Part shown: piece after piece, positions 25,070-32,865 of the stretch
How positions within the stretch are numbered: position 1 is the stretch's first letter
How the letters are laid out: each line of letters starts with the position of its first letter
Assembly (NCBI GenBank): GCA_910587815.1
Contig: CAJUNK010000018.1
Location: forward strand, 1 to 38,720
Source: Candidatus Gastranaerophilales bacterium
GTDB lineage: Bacteria; Cyanobacteriota; Vampirovibrionia; Gastranaerophilales; Gastranaerophilaceae
Reading direction: 5' to 3'
DNA: 38,720 nt
The notes under the pieces: model-generated
What the model was told of the DNA's origin: nothing
Seen by the model: the letters and a program-made list of their open reading frames with translations, nothing else
Database searches by the model: none
Translations under genes and position numbers: made by a program

Positions 25070-25096
25070 AAAAAAAATTAAGGAATGCTTCCTTAA
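25070..25096 (-). terminator. Intrinsic terminator after the major capsid gene
   Basis: TTAAGGAA (25078-25085) pairs perfectly with TTCCTTAA (25089-25096), loop of three. The minus strand continues into eight T. Confidence 0.85.
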
Positions 25097-25121
25097 TGAA
25101 ATCACGTTTTAAAGGTGTTAA

Positions 25122-26135
25122 TTATGCAGCCTCTGTCACCTTTTGTTCTGTATTTAAAATCTGGTCACAGCATTTAATCGGCATATCAAGGAATTTAACA
25201 ATCGGCTTACCTTCATATTCAGATATAGTAAGATTAACATTACTGTCTTTTCTTGCTTTTTTATGAAGCGCCGCTTGTATCGTTTCATTCACATAAATAA
25301 CGGTTTTACCCGTTTTTCTATAACGGTTTACCGAATAATAACAATCAATTAATAAATCGATTAAATCGATATTTGCAAGACCGTCTTTATCTGTTGGTAT
25401 ATTTGCAATTCTTGCAGTAGAACGAAAATCACGAACGGCAAGCCCTAAATCCCATTTAAAGTGGTCACGGTATGCCTGAAACATTTTATTGTCTTTGTCA
25501 AATGCGGTTACTTCGCCCAAGTTCTCGTGCGTGATACCTGCCTTAGAGCCTTTTGGATATATCATTTGTGTGTGTAATTCACCCCAAGTAATAAACCAAA
25601 TTGAAGTATTCTCGTCTCCTTTGCCTTTGGCATCAATTACTTTTGAACCGATAGAAGTTTTATCTTTATTGATTTTATTGTATCTGTTGGCTAAACCGTC
25701 AAACGCGCTGCTATTTATATTTTTATTGCCATAAAATATATTTGTTTGTACAATCTGGTTCATACCTTCCAAATGTGCATTTGCTTCATTCAACCTAAAT
25801 TGCATTGTGTCTGCTTCAAGGTCTGCAAGGGATTTATCAACTTCTGAATAGCTCTCAAGCATAGCGGTTGATTCTCTAATTTGCGTGTATGTACCTTTTG
25901 AGCATTTAACACCTTGATAAAATTGCCTAAATTCTGCGGTTGGCAAACCATTTCTTACGCTCGTTTTATGCCCTGAACCGTCGTTACATTCTTTTACAAC
26001 GGCATCTTCAAGTATTACGTTTGTTTGCGACAAAAGGTCTATAACCGTACTTGTTACCTTGCCACCCTCCATTTGAGACAGCTTGTCTTTTAGTGTTAAA
26101 TACGTGTCGCCCACTAGTGTTGGTGTTGTTGTCAT
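25122..26135 (-). CDS. Major capsid protein, 337 aa
   Basis: Size, gene order (portal, scaffold, this, cement) and sequence (EVDKSLADLEADTMQFRLNEANAHLEGMNQIVQTNIFYG, VRDFRSTARIANIP, YYSVNRYRKTGKTVIYVNETI) identify the HK97-fold coat protein of Bordetella BPP-1-like podophages. It builds the icosahedral head. AAGGAG lies at ideal distance before the ATG. Two terminators lie upstream and one downstream, so its transcript level is probably set separately from the rest of the operon. No promoter could be identified with confidence in the 26136-26168 leader. Confidence 0.88.
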   Translation of the reverse strand: MTTTPTLVGDTYLTLKDKLSQMEGGKVTSTVIDLLSQTNVILEDAVVKECNDGSGHKTSVRNGLPTAEFRQFYQGVKCSKGTYTQIRESTAMLESYSEVDKSLADLEADTMQFRLNEANAHLEGMNQIVQTNIFYGNKNINSSAFDGLANRYNKINKDKTSIGSKVIDAKGKGDENTSIWFITWGELHTQMIYPKGSKAGITHENLGEVTAFDKDNKMFQAYRDHFKWDLGLAVRDFRSTARIANIPTDKDGLANIDLIDLLIDCYYSVNRYRKTGKTVIYVNETIQAALHKKARKDSNVNLTISEYEGKPIVKFLDMPIKCCDQILNTEQKVTEAA

Positions 26136-26168
26136 TTTTAAACTCCTTTATATTTTCAAGTTGATACT

Positions 26169-26195
26169 AAAAAAGACCCGATAATATCGGGTCTT
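26169..26195 (-). terminator. Intrinsic terminator upstream of the major capsid gene (second of two)
   Basis: AAGACCCGAT (26173-26182) pairs perfectly with ATCGGGTCTT (26186-26195); six T follow on the minus strand. It lies 34 bases before the capsid start codon. Confidence 0.85.
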
Positions 26196-26211
26196 GAAAA
26201 TTTTTGACATT

Positions 26212-26236
26212 AAAAAAGACGTAAAATTTTTACGTC
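26212..26236 (-). terminator. Intrinsic terminator upstream of the major capsid gene (first of two)
   Basis: A 9-bp palindrome (26218-26226 with 26228-26236) is followed on the minus strand by six T, directly after the scaffold gene. Confidence 0.75.
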
Positions 26237-26264
26237 GAAAACGAATTAGAATTAAAATTTATTT

Positions 26265-26918
26265 TTACTGATTATTGCCGTAAAGAATTTGTGCGGGGGT
26301 TAAATCTTTTTCGGCAGGATGTACCCCATCCAAAATTTTACCCTCCTTCATCATGGCTCCAATATTTCTAAAGGTTTTTATGACCTCGGGGTGGTATTTT
26401 AGCCCGGTTTCATTAAAAACATTGATAAGTTCAGGGGTTGCAAATTTTGAATAAGCAAGCTCTGCTTCATCTATTGCGGCATTTAATTTAGTTCCACCGA
26501 TTTCTTTATCCGTGTTTAAGGCAATTTTATAAGCCTCAATCTGCTGTCCTTTTATCTGTGAAATACTTTTGTTGACAAGGCTTGCTCCCAGTCTAATAAA
26601 TTCATCGGCTGTTTTTTGGCTCAAATTACATTTGCCTGCAAGCTCTGTAAATTCTTTTGTGGTTTCGGGCTCAAGCTCCATATTTTCGCCTATATCGACA
26701 CCGCTAAAATCATAAGAATCGGGTTTTCCGTATATTTCACCCTCATTGTCATCTACAGGGGGTTCGTTTTTCTGTTCGTTATTATCAGGATTGCTTAAAT
26801 CTGTGCCACCATTTTCGGGGTTTTCCATACCCTGATTGCTTTCGGGCGGCATATTTCCTTCGTTTTGCAGGCTTTCACCCCCTGACTGCTGTTGCGTGTT
26901 TTCGTTTTCGTTTGTCAT
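26265..26918 (-). CDS. Capsid scaffolding protein, 217 aa
   Basis: The N-terminal 75 residues are a disordered, Asn/Gln/Pro/Glu-rich tail. Then comes the acidic PDSYDFSGVDIGENMELEPE and helical QKTADEFIRLGASLVN, the usual build of T7 gp9-like and other podophage scaffolds. The C-terminus (EKDLTPAQILYGNNQ) matches scaffolds that end in a short coat-binding segment. ATG at 26918, directly behind AGGAGG, is preferred over an upstream start at 26981; it overlaps the previous stop as ATGA. Internal scaffolds are lost or degraded after head assembly. Confidence 0.78.
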   Translation of the reverse strand: MTNENENTQQQSGGESLQNEGNMPPESNQGMENPENGGTDLSNPDNNEQKNEPPVDDNEGEIYGKPDSYDFSGVDIGENMELEPETTKEFTELAGKCNLSQKTADEFIRLGASLVNKSISQIKGQQIEAYKIALNTDKEIGGTKLNAAIDEAELAYSKFATPELINVFNETGLKYHPEVIKTFRNIGAMMKEGKILDGVHPAEKDLTPAQILYGNNQ

Positions 26919-27157
26919 AGTTGGTTCCTCCTTTTTTCCATAATTTCTACATATTTTGTAAAATTGTATTTTTGAACACAATCAAGAATTTTTTGACAAA
27001 AATCTTTCTTGCCGTCTGTATAATCTCTAAGTCGGGGGTCTGAAATAAAACCTCTGTCAAGCGGTCGTGCGGTTTCAAGCAAATAACAAATAAAATTAAA
27101 GCCGTCTTTATCGTTTGAAACGTTCACAATCATATTTTCAAAATCTCGTTCATTCAT
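26915..27157 (-). CDS. Bbp19-like small phage protein, 80 aa
   Basis: The pattern FNFICYLLETARPLDRGF, then DPRLRDYTDGKKDFCQKILDCV, matches the small Bbp19 domain found between portal and scaffold genes of many podophages. Its exact role in the head is not known. It overlaps both neighbours by one and four bases, showing tight translational coupling. Confidence 0.6.
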   Translation of the reverse strand: MNERDFENMIVNVSNDKDGFNFICYLLETARPLDRGFISDPRLRDYTDGKKDFCQKILDCVQKYNFTKYVEIMEKRRNQL

Positions 27158-28797
27158 TATGAAAACCCTAATCTATTCATTAGCTCGCTACCGTAAGAAT
27201 CGGCTCCACCAACATTTTTGATTATTTGACTACCCTGTTGAACCTGTGCAAGCATTTTTTGCGCCGCTTCTTCCTGCGCCATTTGCTCCTTAATAGCTTC
27301 CACGGTTTCAGTCGGTACAACCTGTGCGGGGTCTACGTTTGCATACTCTGCGTAAGCATCTATCATTTCTGCACCGTTTATTTTGTATTTTAAAGCTGGG
27401 TCAACAGTGTTGCTTAGGTTTATGCTAAATGTTGTAAATCTTTCCATACTTGCTATATTCTGGGCTTTTAGGGCTTGCGCAAGTGTTGATATAAATTCAA
27501 TTTCAAGATTGGCGCCCTGCAATTGTTCGGGAATTTCGGGCAGTATGTCAACTTTTAAGCATTCATAAAAAAGCCACTGAATAATTTGTCTTAAAGCACT
27601 ATGGATTAAATTTAAAAGCGGAGAAAGTAAGACCATTTTTTCTTCTTTTAATTCATTAACCTCTGTAGCTGTTCTGCCTCGCTCCGCCGTGTTTAAAATC
27701 ATTGCAAACAAATCGTTATAAAAATGCTCTTTGATTGTTTGTTTTGTTTCATCTTTTTCATTTTTAAGCTCTAAAACCCTCGGGTTTACTTCATAAATTG
27801 GGCTTAAACCTCTGCCGTTTTCATCCTCCTCAACAAAATATCCCGGCACATCTGATAATTTTTTATTTTTTAAAGCTGCGGGGCCTTTATAAGCAGGTGT
27901 AACGATTTTTTTAACTGCTTTGGCGTATTCTTTTGTTAAGTTCATGAGCTGTTTAACATCAGGCAACGCACTTATACCGGGGCTGTCTGGCGGGTATGTG
28001 TCCTCATTATTTGATTTTGTTTCAAAAAGAACATACGGAAATTTATCAAATCCGCTAACATTTAAAAATTTGTCATCATCACCTGCAAGAAGATAATATA
28101 CGGATAAATATTTTTTATCCTTTGCCCATACACTTTTTGGATTGTATTCATCATTAGGCATTACAAAATGTACTATAGCAAAGCGCGCAAGCGGCTTATT
28201 TTTAGCGGCCTCAATAATGTTTTCAGGGCAATTTTTTTCCCCAAATTTTTTAACAAGATTGTATGCACTTTCTTTATATTGCCTTACAAGCGTATTAATT
28301 CTGCCTTTGTCATCTTTAGCATACCTGTAACTGCCCATAGGCAACACTTTTGTGTGCATTACCGTGTCATAATCGCTTTCAAGCGCAAGTACACTAAAAG
28401 AAAATATACCCATTTGTGTATATATATCAGGCAGACAAGTGTAAAGAGGGCTTGCATTAAAAATATCACGCAAAATGGTTTCAACCTCTGCACACCATTT
28501 TTTTACCGCATAATGTTTTTTTAATTTATAATTACGGATTTTAATTTTAAACCACCTGTGTGCAGGGTTAGTAGCACCCGTTGCCATACCTGATGAAAAA
28601 TTTCTAACAGCTATAAGAGGGCAGGAATCAAGTATTTTTTTAGATTTTTTGATAGGTTTATCAACATCATCAATTAAAAATTTTGTTCCCCTGGGGCAAA
28701 AATAATCAGATAATTCTTGCAAGTCACCTTTGATATTGTTAAAAATATCGTCAAGCTCCTTGCGACGTATTTCAAAATATGATTTTGTAAGTTTCAT
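27157..28797 (-). CDS. Portal (head-to-tail connector) protein, 546 aa
   Basis: This is the podovirus connector family (Head-tail_con): CPLIAVRNFSSGMATGATNPAHRWFKI near residue 60-85 is its most conserved region. GIFSFSVLALESDYDTVMHTKVLPMGSYRYA follows, and NTAERGRTATEVNELKEEKMVLLSPLLNLIHSALR lies in the C-terminal half. The last 50 residues are Gln/Ala-rich helix. Twelve copies form the ring through which DNA passes and to which the adaptor binds. AGGGGAGTAGG precedes the ATG. Confidence 0.9.
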   Translation of the reverse strand: MKLTKSYFEIRRKELDDIFNNIKGDLQELSDYFCPRGTKFLIDDVDKPIKKSKKILDSCPLIAVRNFSSGMATGATNPAHRWFKIKIRNYKLKKHYAVKKWCAEVETILRDIFNASPLYTCLPDIYTQMGIFSFSVLALESDYDTVMHTKVLPMGSYRYAKDDKGRINTLVRQYKESAYNLVKKFGEKNCPENIIEAAKNKPLARFAIVHFVMPNDEYNPKSVWAKDKKYLSVYYLLAGDDDKFLNVSGFDKFPYVLFETKSNNEDTYPPDSPGISALPDVKQLMNLTKEYAKAVKKIVTPAYKGPAALKNKKLSDVPGYFVEEDENGRGLSPIYEVNPRVLELKNEKDETKQTIKEHFYNDLFAMILNTAERGRTATEVNELKEEKMVLLSPLLNLIHSALRQIIQWLFYECLKVDILPEIPEQLQGANLEIEFISTLAQALKAQNIASMERFTTFSINLSNTVDPALKYKINGAEMIDAYAEYANVDPAQVVPTETVEAIKEQMAQEEAAQKMLAQVQQGSQIIKNVGGADSYGSELMNRLGFS

Positions 28798-28803
28798 TTA
28801 AAC

Positions 28804-29007
28804 CTACTCCCCTAATAAGCGTTTCTTTTCAGTTATCACAGGGTCGCCAAGTCCTCTGGCTGTGGTTTTAATATCTTTCTTTGCAAGAGCCGCCGTTTTA
28901 TTTTTTTGCGCACTACCTGCTCTTTGAACAGAAGCATCCGCAATGGTCGGGGCTGCAATTGTTTCCTGTTTTACAGGCTCTACTTTTGGTGCTTTTGGTG
29001 AACACAT
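28804..29007 (-). CDS. Small Ala/Lys-rich virion-region protein, 67 aa
   Basis: It starts MCSPKAPKVEPVKQET and ends TARGLGDPVITEKKRLLGE. Short proteins with an MC-(G/S) start, a Pro/Ala-rich middle and a (K)TLLG-type end commonly lie next to portal genes in podophages; their function is poorly known. The ATG at 29007 follows GGAG; the longer in-frame start at 29082 lies inside the terminase gene and has no such site. Confidence 0.6.
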   Translation of the reverse strand: MCSPKAPKVEPVKQETIAAPTIADASVQRAGSAQKNKTAALAKKDIKTTARGLGDPVITEKKRLLGE

Positions 29008-29035
29008 AAAAACTCCTAACTTTTCTAAAATCAAA

Positions 29036-30358
29036 TTAATTAAAGGGGTCAAATTCAGTTTCGACCCCATAAGATTTTTCAATATTTTCGTTTTTTTGAT
29101 GAAACAAATGCGAATAAAAATTTATAGCGTAAATGTTCATCATTAAACTGTCGGCATAATCGGGGCTTTCGCCCTGTTCTTTACGAATTGTTTTTTTATC
29201 TTCAATTAAAATTGTGCCGTTTGACTGATAAATCTTTTTAATATACTCAAGCTGTCTCATAGTATTTTCACAGGTAAGTTTCAGCCAGCCGTTTTGTAAA
29301 AAATCATTTACGGTCAAATACCCGTCAGCCCTTTGATTGGCACTGTTTTTATACCGCGCTTTGCCATTACCTCTGAATGCAAGACAATTTTCAATAATCT
29401 TTTTAACGCTAACCCAAATCGGATAACCTAATCCGTCGGCATCTAAAATTGAAAAATCCGGCATATAAAGACTATGAAGGCTGATAATTTTACCCTTAGT
29501 AATATCGGTATCAGGCTCCGTCCACTGTGCGATTGTGTTTTCCTGCCAAACATTTAAGCTTTTTCTTGTAAGCAATTTTGCAATACAATTATCGCCACCC
29601 GCGGCTGCAAGGTCAACGGATAAAACTTTATTTGTTGTTGAACCGTCAGGAATAATGACAAGATTTTTTGAATTTTCAAGAGAGGAAACGGAAAACAAAT
29701 AATCAGAGGCTTGGTCTAAAGGCTCACCGAGCCAAATATGCTTGTAATCCTTATAGTTTCTTTGTTTGCATAGATTAGCTTCATCAATCAATTTTTGCGG
29801 GCAAAATTCATTTTCAAAGTAATTAATTTGAATATGAAGGCAGTCACTGCGCCCGACACAGAAAACATAAACCGCATCATTTCTTAAATAGCGGTTCATT
29901 GTAAAGAAAACTTTTGAATTTTGTTTACGGATTGTAGGAATAATAATATCAAGTGTGGCTTTAGTTATAGCCTGCGCCTCATCAATCCATAAGATGTCGA
30001 CACCCTCTAAGCCCTTAATATTAATGGAGCCTTGCTCTCTAAACCCTTTAAAAATAATGATTGAACCTGTTTCTCTGTGAATAATTTTATTGCTCTTAAT
30101 GTCAAAATTCAGCTTAAATTCTTTAATGAGGCTCACAAATATTTGATATACAGATTCTTCAATACTGTTTTGAGTTTCGCGACCGCAGCAAACACGTATT
30201 TTTCTAACTTCACAAAGATACAGTAAAAATCTTGCTGTGCTTTGAGATTTTGAAGAACCGCGCCCGCCGTCAAGCAAACAATAATTATACGAATTAAAAT
30301 CAGTAATAACGGGGTGAAGTTTAACGGGGATTTTAAGCATTATCGGTACTGTTAGCAT
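29036..30358 (-). CDS. terL: Terminase large subunit, 440 aa
   Basis: This is the DNA-packaging motor. The Walker A is GGRGSSKS (residues 31-38), the Walker B VDILWIDEA, with a coupling motif TMNR. The RNase H-like nuclease domain starts at KVLSVDLAAAGGDN and ends with SPDYADSLMM, which carries the last catalytic Asp. The length is normal for the family. The start at 30358 overlaps terS by 26 bases and has GGTGAG upstream; ATG at 30340, overlapping the terS stop, is an alternative that removes six residues. Confidence 0.92.
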   Translation of the reverse strand: MLTVPIMLKIPVKLHPVITDFNSYNYCLLDGGRGSSKSQSTARFLLYLCEVRKIRVCCGRETQNSIEESVYQIFVSLIKEFKLNFDIKSNKIIHRETGSIIIFKGFREQGSINIKGLEGVDILWIDEAQAITKATLDIIIPTIRKQNSKVFFTMNRYLRNDAVYVFCVGRSDCLHIQINYFENEFCPQKLIDEANLCKQRNYKDYKHIWLGEPLDQASDYLFSVSSLENSKNLVIIPDGSTTNKVLSVDLAAAGGDNCIAKLLTRKSLNVWQENTIAQWTEPDTDITKGKIISLHSLYMPDFSILDADGLGYPIWVSVKKIIENCLAFRGNGKARYKNSANQRADGYLTVNDFLQNGWLKLTCENTMRQLEYIKKIYQSNGTILIEDKKTIRKEQGESPDYADSLMMNIYAINFYSHLFHQKNENIEKSYGVETEFDPFN

Positions 30359-30743
30359 TATTATTTACACTCTCACCAATGTTAAAATTAATTTCCTTTT
30401 CATCATATTTAACCGCAGGCATTTTGTTGTAAATAAAGGATTCCTGCGGGTCACCTGCTTTTTTGTCATCCCACCCCAAAACCCTAAGGGCAAACATATC
30501 GCCACTATTGCCCCGTTTAATTAATCTTTCCTCGTAAGCCTGTTCTACCCTTAACTTTGCCTGATTAATGATGTTGAAAAATTCATCTTTAGGTGGATAA
30601 TTTAGTACAATTTCTCTTGTCGTATCAAGCGCAAGCACAAGCCCTGTAAGAGTTATTGGCATATCGTTTTTGGTACAATTTTCAAAATAATTATTTATTG
30701 TTTTTTCTAAATCTTTTTTTTCAAAATTTAAAATTTTTTTCAT
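30333..30743 (-). CDS. terS: Terminase small subunit, 136 aa
   Basis: It shows the pattern of gp3-like small terminases: PITLTGLVLALDTTREIVLNYPPKDEFFNIINQAKLRVEQAYEERLIKRGNSGDMFALRVLGWDDKK. The first part is the DNA-binding HTH, and GDMFALRVLGW is the conserved end of the core. It selects phage DNA for TerL, which follows with overlap. There is no normal ribosome site: the ATG directly follows a hairpin with a T-run, an unusual arrangement. Confidence 0.82.
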   Translation of the reverse strand: MKKILNFEKKDLEKTINNYFENCTKNDMPITLTGLVLALDTTREIVLNYPPKDEFFNIINQAKLRVEQAYEERLIKRGNSGDMFALRVLGWDDKKAGDPQESFIYNKMPAVKYDEKEINFNIGESVNNNANSTDNA

Positions 30744-30773
30744 AAAAAAATAGGAGGGGTGTAAAAACCCCTC
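30744..30773 (-). terminator. Terminator-like hairpin directly before terS
   Basis: GAGGGG (30754-30759) pairs with CCCCTC (30768-30773). On the minus strand CTATTTTTTT follows and runs directly into the terS start codon. It may terminate or attenuate transcription, or act on translation of terS. Confidence 0.7.
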
Positions 30774-30801
30774 GTTGTTGTTTATCCGTATTTGTGTGTT
30801 G

Positions 30802-31284
30802 TTATTTTATAATTTTTACGGGGCAATTAATCTCTTTGCCCGCAAATCCTGCACCATTTATATATGCAGGTCTTATGGTGTCTGAAATTTTGTTATTTTC
30901 TTCAATGGTTTTAATGTGTTTATAGTAAACCATAGGAATATATTTTGTATGGATAGGGCAAGGATGATACGGTGAAAGCTGCGGCATTTCAATCATCAAG
31001 TTTTGTACTTTATCTAAATAACGTCTGGCCGCTTTTCCGCTTAGCTCTTTGTGTTCAATTTCAAACTTTTTATTATCAATTTTTCCGTATCTGAAAATTT
31101 TTATTTTTTTACAAGGGGATTCCCGTTTACTTTTAATACAATCAAGAACATAAACAATTTCACTTGTAACCTTGATATTATTAATAAATAATTTTGTGGG
31201 TTTTAGAATTTTATATCTATGGATATATTCAAATGTTTTGGGGTCAGTTGTTGAATATTTAATGTTACAGCAAACAAACTCCAT
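30802..31284 (-). CDS. Protein of unknown function, 160 aa
   Basis: No family is recognised. It is basic with several cysteines (VCCNIKYSTT, KRESPCKKIKIF, YHPCPIHTKYIP, KEINCPVKII); the CPIH and C-terminal CP could bind metal, but spacing fits no known finger. It is the first gene after the LuxR-like gene and a 16-bp palindrome, with AAGGGGG six bases before the ATG, and is separated from terS by a terminator-like hairpin. It may belong to the early-late transition. Confidence 0.6.
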   Translation of the reverse strand: MEFVCCNIKYSTTDPKTFEYIHRYKILKPTKLFINNIKVTSEIVYVLDCIKSKRESPCKKIKIFRYGKIDNKKFEIEHKELSGKAARRYLDKVQNLMIEMPQLSPYHPCPIHTKYIPMVYYKHIKTIEENNKISDTIRPAYINGAGFAGKEINCPVKIIK

Positions 31285-31384
31285 AAAGCCCCCTTTTGTA
31301 GATACAAAAATTCCCTGAAATGCAAAGCAGATATTTAAAGCAAAGTTAAAACCTCTTGCACATTTTTATAAATAACATATAGGC

Positions 31385-31407
31385 ATGTGTCCATGCGGAC
31401 ACTTTTT
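31385..31407. promoter_or_regulatory. 16-bp palindrome between the LuxR-like gene and the late genes
   Basis: GTGTCC-ATGC-GGACAC (31387-31402) is a perfect 6-4-6 inverted repeat. It overlaps a second one, GCATG-TGTC-CATGC. On the plus strand TTTTT follows, so it could also be a plus-strand terminator. On the minus strand it lies immediately after the LuxR-like stop codon and about 100 bases upstream of the gene starting at 31284, a suitable place for an activator site. Confidence 0.5.
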
Positions 31408-31410
31408 GAA

Positions 31411-31617
31411 TTATTTATATTCAATAGAGAGTAATTTTAATGTTGCAAAAACAAGCTGTGTGCGATTTTGAACATTAAAAATTTTAAATAATTTTCTCAA
31501 GAGTTTCTTTACAGTTCCGTAAGATATGTTGAGATTTTCCGCAATTTCATAATTTGTCTTGCCGGAAGCAACTAGAATTATTAAATCTTTTTCCCTGTCT
31601 GTTAAAAGTTCATTCAT
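31411..31617 (-). CDS. Stand-alone LuxR/GerE-type helix-turn-helix protein, 68 aa
   Basis: The whole protein is one LuxR-type DNA-binding domain: LLTDREKDLIILVASGKTNYEIAENLNISYGTVKKLLRKLFKIFNVQNRTQLV. The T-x-R-E start, the GKTNYEIAENL turn and the VKK recognition helix are intact. There is no receiver or ligand-binding domain, as in GerE. It overlaps the methyltransferase stop as ATGA. Its place at the end of the early genes suggests that it activates the late genes; this is inference. Confidence 0.85.
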   Translation of the reverse strand: MNELLTDREKDLIILVASGKTNYEIAENLNISYGTVKKLLRKLFKIFNVQNRTQLVFATLKLLSIEYK

Positions 31618-32702
31618 AAATTATTTTCCTTGTTTAGATTTTTAATTTTTTTAACTATTTCATAGACTACGGGTACACTAACCGAATTGCCTGCCATTTT
31701 ATAAAGCTGTGTATCTGGAATACCTATACCGTAGGCAGTTTGGACGATTTCATCAGGGAAACCTTGCAATCTAAAGCATTCAAGAGGAGTTAAACGCCTG
31801 ATTTTGCAATCATACTCCCCGTTTTCCCCTATATTAGCCATAATTCCGTGCCTGTCTTGTGCGGTAATTGTAAACATAGGCTCATTATTTTCTTTAAATC
31901 GCCTGCCATTTTGACGTTTTTTAAGTTTTTCGGGTGTTAAAACAGGCATTGCAATAATGGTTTGACCCGCTCCGTCCTCTCTGGCTCTTGCAGAAATACA
32001 GGGGCTTATTTTATCTTTAATTGCCATAAAACCCTTGCTATCCCTATAAGTTCTTAGGGTGCCTGCCTCTACAATATAGGTGCTTTCGGTTCTGTCCATT
32101 TTTGTACTAACCGCGGTTGAAATCCCTTGCCCTCTCTCGTTGCAAGTTGGAAAAGGGTTTGCGTTGCCTGTTTTGAGAGGAAATATTTTTCCGACACCGA
32201 ATTTTCTAGGATATCCGACAATAAAGACCCGTTCTCTGTTTTGTGGTAATCCAAAGTATTTAGTATTAAGCATCGACCATTCAATAGTGTAATTCCCAAG
32301 CTTGGCAAGACTTTCAATGATGATTTTAAAAGTGTTTCCATTGTCGTGAGAAAAAAGGCCCTTAACGTTTTCGAGAAGAAAATATCGGGGTTTCCTGTCT
32401 TTGAGAATCCGTATAATGTCAAAAAACAAAGTCCCTCTGGTGTCATTAAATCCTTGCCGCTTGCCTGCAATTGAGAAAGCTTGACAAGGAAATCCGGCAG
32501 TGAGCAGGTCAAATTCGGGTAACTCCCCTGTAATAATTTTAGTTGCATTATTATAATAAACCTCATCTTTTGTAGTAAAAAAGTTTTTATAAAGTTTAAC
32601 TGCGTGTTTATCTATTTCACAAAATGCCACAATATTAAATCCTACTTTTTCGCAAGCAAGCCTAAAACCCCCGCAGCCTGAAAAAAGGTCAAATACTTTC
32701 AA
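31614..32702 (-). CDS. DNA (cytosine-5) methyltransferase, 362 aa
   Basis: It transfers methyl groups to C5 of cytosine in a specific DNA site. All key motifs are visible: I (VFDLFSGCGGFRLA), IV (GFPCQAFSIAG with catalytic C73), VI (ENVKG, 111-115), VIII (QNRERVFIVGY), and IX-X at the C-terminus (RRLTPLECFRLQGFPDE, YKMAGNSVSVPVVYEIV). The variable target-recognition region is between about 165 and 300. No restriction enzyme is adjacent, so it is an orphan enzyme, probably protecting phage DNA or changing expression. The start is TTG behind AAAGGGGG. Confidence 0.93.
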   Translation of the reverse strand: MKVFDLFSGCGGFRLACEKVGFNIVAFCEIDKHAVKLYKNFFTTKDEVYYNNATKIITGELPEFDLLTAGFPCQAFSIAGKRQGFNDTRGTLFFDIIRILKDRKPRYFLLENVKGLFSHDNGNTFKIIIESLAKLGNYTIEWSMLNTKYFGLPQNRERVFIVGYPRKFGVGKIFPLKTGNANPFPTCNERGQGISTAVSTKMDRTESTYIVEAGTLRTYRDSKGFMAIKDKISPCISARAREDGAGQTIIAMPVLTPEKLKKRQNGRRFKENNEPMFTITAQDRHGIMANIGENGEYDCKIRRLTPLECFRLQGFPDEIVQTAYGIGIPDTQLYKMAGNSVSVPVVYEIVKKIKNLNKENNL

Positions 32703-32865
32703 TGTTACCCCCTTTCAGTAATTTTCGTTTTTGATACATATTTTTGTATCGTTTTTTGTCACATTCCCTGCAAGCGTAAGAGTAGCCGTCATTACTTCGC
32801 CTGTTTTTTGAAAATTCATCAACCGATTTTAACTGACGACATACGCCACAATACTTATACAGCAT
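32689..32865 (-). CDS. 58-aa zinc-finger protein between the two methyltransferases
   Basis: The frame encodes MLYKYCGVCRQLKSVDEFSK, NRRSNDGYSYACRECDKKRY and a basic tail. CxxC...CxxC (C6, C9, C32, C35) with the K-x-x-x-E-F and GY..C pattern is a frequent small phage zinc-finger/HNH-like protein type, without visible nuclease residues here. It overlaps the upstream methyltransferase by 11 bases and the downstream one by 14, and GAAAGGCGG lies before the ATG. Spacing and cysteines make it a real gene despite its size. Confidence 0.8.
   Translation of the reverse strand: MLYKYCGVCRQLKSVDEFSKNRRSNDGYSYACRECDKKRYKNMYQKRKLLKGGNIESI

Noticed and set aside
29008..29082. Longer start of the 67-aa virion-region protein
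   Set aside because: The extension lies within the terminase coding region, has no ribosome site, and GGAG directly precedes the ATG at 29007.
31387..31407. A simple late-operon terminator after the LuxR-like gene
   Set aside because: The T-run is on the plus strand only, opposite to the direction of the genes; on the minus strand the hairpin is not followed by T.
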